12,833 nucleotides of DNA from an uncultured Clostridia bacterium (lineage in GTDB: Bacteria; Bacillota; Clostridia; Oscillospirales; CAG-272), in assembly GCA_904501765.1 (NCBI GenBank), contig CAJGCM010000049.1, forward strand, positions 1-12,833, in the 5' to 3' direction. A program made the position numbers and the translations under genes. Each line of letters begins with the position of its first letter. The first letter of the stretch is position 1. The notes under the pieces were generated by a model. That model did no database searches and had not been told where the DNA came from. It saw only the letters and a list, made by a program, of their open reading frames with translations. Positions 1 to 6,401 of this stretch are shown here, one piece after another.

Positions 1-3000
1 ACGTTTTTGTAAACGACGAGGTTATGCACCTTATAAACAACCTTCCCAATCTTGCCGAGGTTAAGGATTTCACCAACGAGGAGATGGTTCTTGATTACAG
101 CGTTCTCGTAACGATGGCGTTCGGTGAGATAGATTTCGACCTTACAATAGGCTTCCTCGGTGACTGCGAGGATGTCAGAAGGGCTGCCGAAATTGTATCG
201 AGATACCTTACATACAGCGTTGACCAGTTTGGTGCGTATACCGTTGAGGTGAAGGTTCCCGAGGGTGTTTCGAGAGTTATCGAGAAGGCTCTTTCTTCCA
301 ATGAAATCTCCGATACAATCAAGAGAAAGATAATCAGCGCCCTTAGCGGAAACGTTGATAATCTTGAAGCTCTCGTGACCGCTCTTACCTTCGAGGAGGT
401 AGTTGAGGTATGCGAGGCAATAGATTTCCAGCCTCTTCTTGATAAGGAGCCCTTCGCAAGCATAGAACGCTTCAAGGGGCTTACTAACGGCGAGATAGTA
501 AACAAAATTAAGGAGTCCCGTGATATCTACGATAAGGCGAAGGAGCTGATACTCAAGGTATTTGACATTCTTCCCGACAGCGCAGGTGAAAAGGCTCTTA
601 AGGATATCTACAAGGGTAGCGGAGAATTTTTCGTTAACGTTGACCGTATCGTAAATCTTGAAACCGCAGTTTCCTCTATCAGCGAAAAATACGGAGCGCT
701 TATTGCGGCTTGGTTTGAGAAGCCCTCCATAGACGTCAAGGCAAGCGTAACCTTGAAAATGTCCTCCTTCAGCCGTGCGATTGTAAAGCTCAGTGACACC
801 GAGATTATCGCAGACGGATTCCTTCCCGAGGGCGCAGACCTGTTCTTCTTTGCAAACAAGAGAGAGCATAACGGTAAGGATATCGTAGCCTGGGCCGATG
901 CTTCCGGCAACAAATACACTAAGATGCCTTCGTGTGACGTAGAGCTTACCCCCGTATACGATTACGTAGAGGGTCTGCTTACCGTAGAGGGCAGTGAGGA
1001 TATAGACGACGTGTATGCGCCTGGTAAAGAGCATACAGTGTCCGTTGAATATGCCTATAATCCTTACGTAGAGGGCGCTGCTTATACCGTAGAAACCCTT
1101 TGGTATAAGATAGTCGGCTCAAAGACCGTGTTCGTAACAGACGAAAAATCCTTCACCGTATCTTCGGGCGCTGACAGCGGCGAGTATTTCTGCCGTGTTA
1201 TGGTTACCGAGGGTAGTAAGGTTACTTATTTCGATAGCCGTGTTATCAGCGTTAAGATAGCAAAGCTGCAAATTGATGCGTCGGTTATCGCATGGGATTA
1301 CACTCCCGGTGAGTTTACCTATAACGGTAATGCGCATAGAGTTGAGCTTACAGGTATGCCGACCGGCTTCAGTGCTAACTATACCGATAACGAATTTACA
1401 TCTGCCGGTGATTACACCGCAAGCTACGAGCTTGTTTATAATGCCGATAACTATGAGATTGTTGGAACCCCCGTTGGCAATCTCCCCTGGTCCATAAATA
1501 AGGCAAAAATAGACGTTACAGCTCTTGTGTGGGATTATAACCCCGCAGATTACGTATACAACGGTAGCGAGAAGACAGTAGTTCTTAAAGCGTCTACTAT
1601 TTCGCCCCTTATCACGTCTGTGACCTATCAGGGTAACACCGCAATTATGCCAAACGAAGACGGAGCTTATTACACAGCAAGCTACGTGCTTAACTATGAC
1701 GAAGATAATTACTATCTTGTTGGCGAAGGTTCCGGTACTCTTGAATGGAGAATCGAGAAAATTTCGATTTACATCGGCGAGATGGCTTGGGATTACACTC
1801 CCGGCGCCTTTGTATACAGCGGTCAGAAATATACCGTAACTCTTAAAAACATTCCCGAATTTGTAACGGTCAACTACTTTAACAACGAATACACTCTGGC
1901 AGGTGAGTACGTAGCTTCTTATGCGCTTAAGTATGACAGAGCTATCTACAAGCTTGCTGGATTCCAGCCCGGAGACCTTGAATGGTCTATCGATAAGGCT
2001 ACCTACGATATGAGCGGTGTATCCTTCAAGGATAAAACCGTAAAATACGACGGCAAAGCGCACTTTATTGTTATAGAAGGTAAGCTCCCCGATGGCGTAA
2101 CCGTAGCATACAGTGCTTCACGCATCGAGCCCGGCGTCTACTCCATGGCGGCTATCTTCAGCGGAGATTACGTGAACTATAACGCGATTTCCTCTATGAG
2201 CGCAACCCTTACCATTGTTGACCCCAACGCAGAGGGCGGGGATGATGCTCCAGATAATAAAGACTTCTCCTACGTAGATAAGGATGGCAACGTTATCGTT
2301 GATATGGAAAGCAAAAATCCCATAGCGGGTGACGTTACCTTCTCGGTAGAGGATAAGAGTGAAGATTATGCGGACTTTGATTTCTCCGATGCGGTTGGAG
2401 AAGGAAAGGAAGCTACCCTCGGAGCTGCATACGATATGCACTTTGTAAAGGGCGGAGCCGTACATAACGAGGTAGGCAACTCCTTCACGGTTCGTCTTCT
2501 TATTCCCAAAGACCTTCGTGCAAAAGAACATCTGATTGTGGTTCATATAGCCGATGACGGCGCTCTTACTGTAATGGAGTCCGTTCGTGACGGTAACTAT
2601 ATGGAATTTGAAACCAACCACTTCTCGGTTTACGCAGTAATCGCAGTTGACGATGCTCCTGAAACCGATATCCCCTGGTGGATCTTCTTAATCATTGCGA
2701 TAATCCTTCTCGTAATAGTAATAATTGTCCTTGTGATAATTCTTATTAAGCGCCGCGGTGGCAAGAATGAAGGTGACGGCACAGAGCCTACGGCAGAGCC
2801 CGAGCCCGATAACAAGCCCGACGGAAGCGCAGAAGAAACTATCGCTGAAGAAGCACCCGCTGAAGAAGCACCTGCTGAAGAGGCACCTGCTGAAGAAGCA
2901 CCTGCCGAAGAAGCACCTGTTGAAGAAGCACCCGCTGAAGAAGCACCTGCTGAAGAAGCACCTGCCGAAGAAGCACCTGTTGAAGAAGCACCCGCTGAAG

Positions 3001-4871
3001 AAGCACCTGCTGAAGAAGCACCTGTCGAAGAAGCGCCTGTCGAAGAAGCACCCGCAGAGGCAGCTCCCGTAATGCCTGTGATTATCACAGAGGGTGACAA
3101 GGTGATTGTCGGTGGCGAGGAAATAGCAGTTCGTTACAGAAGCTCCTTCACGTCAAGACTTATTCAGGCTGAAGCTCCTATCCAGGATTACTACACCACT
3201 CTTAAGAATTATATCCTTTCCTTCAAGGGTATTAAGGCTAAGTCCAGCTGGAACTACGAGAACTTCAATAAGGGTAGAGTGCAGTGCGTAAGAGTCAACG
3301 TTAAGGGTAAAGCAATCCTTGTAAACCTTGCGCTTGATCCTGCTGAATACAACGTAAACAAATATCACTTCCAGGATATGTCCTCCGACTCTAAGTTTGC
3401 AGAGATTCCTATGCAGATGAAGGTTAAGAGCGACAGATCCCTCAAGTACACATTAGAGCTTATAGATGCTGTAATGGCTAAGCTTGGTATTGCTCAGGGC
3501 GAGATTCCCGAGGTAGACTACCATATGCCTTACGAGCCTAACAGCGCTCTTGCAGAGCGTAAGCTTGTGAAGATGATACTTCCCGCAGGCGTTAAGCTTG
3601 AGGACGTAACAGTTCTTCACGAGGCAGACGTAAGCCAGCTTCTCGAGTCCTTCCGCAGCACAGAGGCCACGGAAAACGTACCTGAAGCAGTAGTGGAAGA
3701 AGCACCCGCAGAGGAAGCTTCTGTTGAGGAAGCACCTGTAGAGGAAACTCCTGTAGAGGAAGCGCCTGTAGAAGAGGCTCCCGCAGAGGAAGCACCCGCT
3801 CCCATAGCTCCCATTATCACCTCCGACGCAGCAGCGCCCTTCGGTGACGATGCGGTAATGATAAGATACAGAAGCTCCTTTACCTCAAGACTTATTCAGT
3901 CCGAGGGCGAGATTCAGGATTATTACACAGCTCTTAAGAATCACCTTCTCTCCTATAATGGCGTTAAGGCTAAGACTAGCTGGAATTACGAGAACTTCAA
4001 TAAGGGCAGAGTACAGTGCGCAAGAATCAATATCAAGGGCAAGACTCTTACTATAAACCTTGCACTTGCTCCTACGGAATACAGCGCAACAAAGTACCAC
4101 TTCACAGACGTATCCGATGATCCTAAGTTTGATAAGCTTCCTATGCTTCTCAAGGTAAGAAGCGCAAGAGCGCTTAAGTATGCAATAGAGCTTATAGATG
4201 CTCTTATGGCAACCCTTGGAATAGTTAAGGGAGTAGAGCAGAACGAGGATTACCGCATGCCTTACGAGCCTAACAGCGCACTTGCAGCACGCGGACTTAT
4301 TAAGATAATTCTTCCTAAGGGCGTAAAGGCAGAGGATGCCGCAGCATTTGTCGAGGCGGACGTAAACGAAATCCTTGCCAAGAATACAAGTGAAGCTCCT
4401 GCCGAGGAAGCACCCATCGAGGAAGCTCCAATCGAAGAAGCTCCAATCGAAGAAGCTCCCGTCGAGGAAGCACCAATCGAGGAAGCTCCAATCGAGGAAG
4501 CTTCCGCCGAGGTAGAAATCCCCGTAGAAAACGTTTATCACGAAGCAGTAGTTCAGACCACCGCAGAGGAGGCTGATGCTCTCGTAGACGATAAGTCAGC
4601 CACTGAGCATATCGAAAAGATAAATGTTGCAAGAAGCGGAAAGATGGTGGAAATCAACATTGAAACGCTCTGCGAGAATTTCGAAAACGGAGACGTGGTA
4701 ACCCTTGATAAGCTTAAGGCTATGAGGCTTGTAAATCGCAATGCAGGCAGACTTAAGGTACTTGCAAAGGGTACTATGACAAAGTGCCTCACTGTAGAAG
4801 CAGACAAATTCTCCTTGCAGGCAGTTAAAATGATAACTCTTGCAGGCGGAGCTGTTAAGCAGTACAAATAA
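1..4871 (+). CDS. Large single-pass surface protein with MBG/Ig-like ectodomain and intracellular uL15-like C-terminus (5' partial)
   Basis: The frame is open from base 3 with no stop, so the gene begins outside the window; the first ATG at 24 has no convincing ribosome binding site. Residue numbers below count from that ATG. Residues 1 to about 310 are mixed helical and beta sequence. About 315-415 is Ig-like with a GEYFC motif. Residues 417-732 hold three MBG-type repeats plus a related fourth unit. About 740-880 is a juxtamembrane beta domain ending HFSVYAVI. Residues 884-908 form one transmembrane helix (IPWWIFLIIAIILLV core) followed by KRR, which predicts N-out/C-in. The intracellular tail has EEAPx linkers, two copies (1035-1209, 1279-1453) of an unnamed domain, and a uL15-like domain (1541-1615). 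The ectodomain suggests adhesion or cell-surface structure; the role of the tail is unknown. The gene stands alone and is followed by two hairpins. The signal peptide must lie upstream of the window. Confidence 0.93.
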   Translation, partial: VFVNDEVMHLINNLPNLAEVKDFTNEEMVLDYSVLVTMAFGEIDFDLTIGFLGDCEDVRRAAEIVSRYLTYSVDQFGAYTVEVKVPEGVSRVIEKALSSNEISDTIKRKIISALSGNVDNLEALVTALTFEEVVEVCEAIDFQPLLDKEPFASIERFKGLTNGEIVNKIKESRDIYDKAKELILKVFDILPDSAGEKALKDIYKGSGEFFVNVDRIVNLETAVSSISEKYGALIAAWFEKPSIDVKASVTLKMSSFSRAIVKLSDTEIIADGFLPEGADLFFFANKREHNGKDIVAWADASGNKYTKMPSCDVELTPVYDYVEGLLTVEGSEDIDDVYAPGKEHTVSVEYAYNPYVEGAAYTVETLWYKIVGSKTVFVTDEKSFTVSSGADSGEYFCRVMVTEGSKVTYFDSRVISVKIAKLQIDASVIAWDYTPGEFTYNGNAHRVELTGMPTGFSANYTDNEFTSAGDYTASYELVYNADNYEIVGTPVGNLPWSINKAKIDVTALVWDYNPADYVYNGSEKTVVLKASTISPLITSVTYQGNTAIMPNEDGAYYTASYVLNYDEDNYYLVGEGSGTLEWRIEKISIYIGEMAWDYTPGAFVYSGQKYTVTLKNIPEFVTVNYFNNEYTLAGEYVASYALKYDRAIYKLAGFQPGDLEWSIDKATYDMSGVSFKDKTVKYDGKAHFIVIEGKLPDGVTVAYSASRIEPGVYSMAAIFSGDYVNYNAISSMSATLTIVDPNAEGGDDAPDNKDFSYVDKDGNVIVDMESKNPIAGDVTFSVEDKSEDYADFDFSDAVGEGKEATLGAAYDMHFVKGGAVHNEVGNSFTVRLLIPKDLRAKEHLIVVHIADDGALTVMESVRDGNYMEFETNHFSVYAVIAVDDAPETDIPWWIFLIIAIILLVIVIIVLVIILIKRRGGKNEGDGTEPTAEPEPDNKPDGSAEETIAEEAPAEEAPAEEAPAEEAPAEEAPVEEAPAEEAPAEEAPAEEAPVEEAPAEEAPAEEAPVEEAPVEEAPAEAAPVMPVIITEGDKVIVGGEEIAVRYRSSFTSRLIQAEAPIQDYYTTLKNYILSFKGIKAKSSWNYENFNKGRVQCVRVNVKGKAILVNLALDPAEYNVNKYHFQDMSSDSKFAEIPMQMKVKSDRSLKYTLELIDAVMAKLGIAQGEIPEVDYHMPYEPNSALAERKLVKMILPAGVKLEDVTVLHEADVSQLLESFRSTEATENVPEAVVEEAPAEEASVEEAPVEETPVEEAPVEEAPAEEAPAPIAPIITSDAAAPFGDDAVMIRYRSSFTSRLIQSEGEIQDYYTALKNHLLSYNGVKAKTSWNYENFNKGRVQCARINIKGKTLTINLALAPTEYSATKYHFTDVSDDPKFDKLPMLLKVRSARALKYAIELIDALMATLGIVKGVEQNEDYRMPYEPNSALAARGLIKIILPKGVKAEDAAAFVEADVNEILAKNTSEAPAEEAPIEEAPIEEAPIEEAPVEEAPIEEAPIEEASAEVEIPVENVYHEAVVQTTAEEADALVDDKSATEHIEKINVARSGKMVEINIETLCENFENGDVVTLDKLKAMRLVNRNAGRLKVLAKGTMTKCLTVEADKFSLQAVKMITLAGGAVKQYK
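1272..2219 (+). repeat. Tandem MBG/Ig-like domain repeats in the ectodomain
   Basis: Three units start at 1272, 1509 and 1767, 79-86 residues apart. Each opens with the pattern (V/M)xWDYxPxxFxYxG, continues through a YxASYxLxYDxxxY core and closes with L(P/E)WSIxKA or similar. A fourth, more diverged unit starting near 2001 keeps VKYDGKAH and an AxFSGDYxNY core. The layout matches the MBG-type bacterial Ig-like repeats known from large surface proteins of Gram-positive bacteria. They are likely beta-sandwich spacers or ligand-binding modules outside the cell. Confidence 0.8.
2847..3056 (+). repeat. EEAP(A/V) pentapeptide array 1 with 60-bp higher-order unit
   Basis: Fourteen consecutive EEAPA/EEAPV pentapeptides (15 bp each) sit just inside the membrane. 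The DNA shows a second level of repetition: 2881-2940 and 2941-3000 differ at one base by eye, and 3001-3060 is a more diverged third copy, so the recent duplication unit is four pentads (60 bp). The stretch is acidic, Pro/Ala-rich and probably an extended spacer. It creates long antisense open frames that are not genes. Confidence 0.95.
3126..4382 (+). repeat. Duplicated intracellular domain (copies 3126-3650 and 3858-4382)
   Basis: Two copies of about 175 residues start AVRYRSSFTSRLIQ and MIRYRSSFTSRLIQ. Hand alignment gives 111 of 175 identical residues (about 63%). The strongest blocks are RYRSSFTSRLIQ, IQDYYTxLKN, SWNYENFNKGRVQC, KYHFxD, ELIDAxMAxLGI and YxMPYEPNSALA. Each copy looks like an alpha/beta domain followed by a 50-residue tail ending EADVxxxL. 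From memory, RYxxSFxxRLIQ domains recur in acidic-linker proteins of Clostridia, but I know no assigned function or name. The copies are separated by EEAPx array 2. Confidence 0.85.
3696..3800 (+). repeat. EEAPx pentapeptide array 2
   Basis: Seven pentads (EEAPA, EEASV, EEAPV, EETPV, EEAPV, EEAPA, EEAPA) join the two copies of the duplicated domain. Codons are mostly GAG-GAA or GAA-GAG, unlike the GAA-GAA of array 1, and two pentads are substituted. This array is therefore older or arose independently and is not a recent copy of array 1. Confidence 0.9.
4404..4508 (+). repeat. EEAPI pentapeptide array 3
   Basis: Seven pentads, mainly EEAPI with one EEAPV and a terminal EEASA, separate the second duplicated domain from the uL15-like C-terminus. 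Isoleucine in the fifth position distinguishes it from arrays 1 (Ala/Val) and 2 (Val/Ala), so each linker has been homogenised within itself. Confidence 0.9.
4644..4868 (+). other. uL15 (ribosomal protein L15)-like C-terminal domain within the surface protein
   Basis: The last 75 residues read VEINIETL...F.NGDVVTLDKLK...LVNR...LKVLAKGTMTKCLTVEA.KFS..A...I..AGGAVKQY. This follows the C-terminal domain of bacterial uL15 nearly position by position: NLxxL, FxxGxVV, LK, VKILGxGELTKKLTVxAHKFSxSAxxxIExAGGxVE. The Gly/Arg-rich N-terminal extension of true uL15, which enters 23S rRNA, is absent, and several basic positions are replaced (LTKKLTV becomes MTKCLTV). It is a fused domain and not the ribosomal gene. 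The resemblance is seen directly; any ribosome contact is inference. Confidence 0.8.
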
Positions 4872-4880
4872 TCTGAATTC

Positions 4881-4936
4881 TTTACTCAAGCGTGAGTAAA
4901 GTGCGAAGCGGCTGTCCACTTGGGCAGCCGCTTTTT
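4881..4936 (+). terminator. Hairpin plus Rho-independent terminator after the surface protein gene
   Basis: A perfect hairpin TTTACTCA-AGCG-TGAGTAAA (4881-4900) is followed by a GC-rich stem at 4908-4917 and 4922-4931 (GCGGCTGTCC / GGGCAGCCGC, one G-U pair, loop ACTT), extended by AA/TT. The T-run is at 4932-4936. The second hairpin is the terminator proper. Confidence 0.9.
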
Positions 4937-4991
4937 ATAGGTTTTTTTGCGAAAAATATTCCAATAATTTTATAAAAAAATTCAAAAAGTG

Positions 4992-5020
4992 GTGACAAAA
5001 TAAAAAAACTGTGTTATAAT
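4992..5020 (+). promoter_or_regulatory. SigA-type promoter of the small lipoprotein gene
   Basis: The -35 is GTGACA (4992-4997), followed by a 17-nt spacer and a -10 TATAAT (5015-5020) preceded by TGT, an extended -10. Transcription would start near 5027, leaving a leader of about 59 nt. Confidence 0.85.
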
Positions 5021-5085
5021 AGAAGCAGCACAAGCCAAGAAAACGACTTCTGGGTTTGAAATTTTTAAGAAAAGAGGTATTAAAA

Positions 5086-5502
5086 ATGAAAAAAATCATT
5101 TCCGTACTTTTGACCTGTGTTCTTCTCGTAGGCTGTATGTTTACTCTTGCATCCTGCGGCGGACCTAACGCAGATCCCGATAAGGCTCTTGAGGCTCTTA
5201 AAAGCAACGAATACACTGCAGCAGAAGACAAGTACGTTATTCCCGGCATTCTTACGTTAGCAGGCGTTAAGGACTTAGATACTGTAATTTCCGGTACCAA
5301 GGTTGACAAGGAGAATGACGATAAGGTAGAGCACGTTACCGTTATTTACTTTGAGGATGCTGATGCAGCAACAGATGCTTGGGATAAGGTAAAAGAGTAC
5401 GCAGAGGACGATAAAGACGAAGAGGATACCGATTGGGTTATCAATAAGTCCGGTGCTATGATTTACTGGGGTACCAAGGCAGGCGTAGCGGCAGCAGGCT
5501 GA
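5086..5502 (+). CDS. Small acidic secreted lipoprotein of unknown function
   Basis: The start chosen is ATG 5086, with AGAGG (5073-5077) eight bases upstream; an upstream in-frame TTG at 5056 has no such site. The 138-residue product starts MKKIISVLLTCVLLVGC, a Lys-rich then hydrophobic signal peptide. Two lipobox candidates exist, LVGC (Cys17) and LASC (Cys24); the second, followed by GG, is the more typical. The mature part is about 115 residues, rich in Asp, Glu and Lys, with no recognised domain. Its alternating beta and helix segments (HVTVIYFEDADAATDAWDKV) suggest a compact alpha/beta fold. It has its own promoter and terminator, so it is probably expressed alone and anchored to the outer face of the cytoplasmic membrane. 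Function is unknown. Confidence 0.9.
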   Translation: MKKIISVLLTCVLLVGCMFTLASCGGPNADPDKALEALKSNEYTAAEDKYVIPGILTLAGVKDLDTVISGTKVDKENDDKVEHVTVIYFEDADAATDAWDKVKEYAEDDKDEEDTDWVINKSGAMIYWGTKAGVAAAG

Positions 5503-5531
5503 TTTATCCGTCGGTTTTGAACATCAAACAA

Positions 5532-5567
5532 AAAAACAGGAGTGGAAAATTTTCCACTCCTGTTTTT
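5532..5567. terminator. Perfect bidirectional terminator between convergent genes
   Basis: An 18-bp perfect inverted repeat (5532-5549 with 5550-5567, core ACAGGAGTGGAAAA) has A-runs on the left and T-runs on the right. It can terminate the lipoprotein gene on the plus strand and the TetR-type gene on the minus strand. Confidence 0.93.
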
Positions 5568-5578
5568 ATTAACCGTCT

Positions 5579-6163
5579 TTAATTCAGAATTTTTCCGAGA
5601 ATAGCTCTTATGTCGGAGATAAGCTCTGCCTCGGTGGTGTTTTTATAACGAAGAAAATTAACTATAATATGTGAAATTCCGCCGTTTATAAATCCTGCGG
5701 TAACTCCAAGCTCGGCAGGTAACTTCAAGCCACGGCTCTCGTCATCATACAGGTCCTTGCATAGAGAACGGAAGGTTCTGTATATAATGATATTAAGCAT
5801 TTCGGGGAAAAGAGGGCTGTTTAAGATGTTGGATACTATTTCGCCGATACCGTTAAGATAGTTAAGTATCTCCGTGATGTATCTGGTGTAAAAATCAAGA
5901 GGGGTGTTTATATTATCAAGGCTCTCAATTTTTTTTACGATGTCCTCTTGTATAAGCGAAACTATAAAGGATAAAAAGTCGTACTTGTCCTTGAAATGCT
6001 TATAAAAGGTCGCCCTTCTTATCCCCGCCTTTTCACATAGGTCAAAAACGGTTATCTGGTCAAAGGGCATATCTGCCATCATTGAAGAGAACGCCTGACG
6101 CAGTTTTCCTATGGTTTTTGTAATTCTCAAATCGGTCTTGTTAATTTTTTTAACATTCATCAT
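5579..6163 (-). CDS. TetR/AcrR family transcriptional regulator
   Basis: The product has 194 residues, the usual length for the family. The N-terminal DNA-binding domain is clear: a helix with RQAFSSMMADMPFDQITV, then the helix-turn-helix FDLCEKAGIRRATFYKHFKDKYDF (residues 40-63) with the family hallmark TFYxHFxDKxxF. The C-terminal ligand/dimer domain is all-helical and not assignable to a ligand; the style resembles the DhaS/TetR_C_8-like group. ATG at 6163 is preceded by AGGAA nine bases upstream; a second ATG follows at once. It is divergent from a glycolipid-type glycosyltransferase, so that gene and its own are the likely targets. The partner and effector are inference only. Confidence 0.93.
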   Translation of the reverse strand: MMNVKKINKTDLRITKTIGKLRQAFSSMMADMPFDQITVFDLCEKAGIRRATFYKHFKDKYDFLSFIVSLIQEDIVKKIESLDNINTPLDFYTRYITEILNYLNGIGEIVSNILNSPLFPEMLNIIIYRTFRSLCKDLYDDESRGLKLPAELGVTAGFINGGISHIIVNFLRYKNTTEAELISDIRAILGKILN

Positions 6164-6200
6164 ACCAAAAGATTCCTATTTTATTAAACAAATGTAATAT

Positions 6201-6230
6201 AATTATATAATTTTAATGTACAAATGTCAA
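6201..6230 (-). promoter_or_regulatory. Consensus SigA promoter of the TetR-type gene with palindrome on the -10
   Basis: On the minus strand the -35 is TTGACA (6225-6230), the spacer is 17 nt and the -10 is TATAAT (6202-6207), a perfect consensus. The palindrome AATTATATAATT (6201-6212) covers the -10. ACAAATGT occurs as a direct repeat at 6188-6195 and 6220-6227, flanking the promoter. These are candidate autoregulatory operator elements. Confidence 0.8.
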
Positions 6231-6289
6231 CAATTTTTGTAAAAAAAGATAAAAACCGCTGCTAAATTACCTAAAACGGAAGAAAACTA

Positions 6290-6317
6290 TTGCAAAATAT
6301 TAAATTTGTGATAAAAT
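6290..6317 (+). promoter_or_regulatory. Promoter of the glycosyltransferase gene
   Basis: TTGCAA (6290-6295) is followed by a 16-nt spacer and TAAAAT (6312-6317), preceded by TGA as an extended -10. The leader before ATG 6402 would be about 78 nt. The spacer is one base short of optimal, which may suit regulated expression. Confidence 0.65.
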
Positions 6318-6401
6318 AAAGGTATGATTTAGGGTGCTTGATAATTAAGACGAATCAAGTAATATCAAATAATGCGCTCAAATCGGAAAGGACAGGTATT
6401 T

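Noticed and set aside
1119..2063. 314-residue reverse-strand open frame
   Set aside because: It lies entirely antisense to the MBG-repeat coding region, has no promoter or ribosome binding site, and has no recognisable domain. The forward frame has clear domain structure.
2630..3100. Long antisense open frame with (A/T)GASS repeats, and other-frame KKHLLK and LLRQV frames in the same place
   Set aside because: They are mirror frames of the EEAPx array: a 15-bp period without stops keeps several frames open. No start with a ribosome binding site, and composition is that of the repeat.
3885..4541. 218-residue reverse-strand open frame rich in FLDWSFLDG
   Set aside because: It is antisense to array 3 and the second duplicated domain, and its repeats mirror the EEAPI codons.
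4644..4868. Genuine ribosomal protein gene rplO
   Set aside because: The uL15-like segment has no own start or N-terminal extension and is continuous with the surface-protein frame; no other ribosomal genes are nearby.
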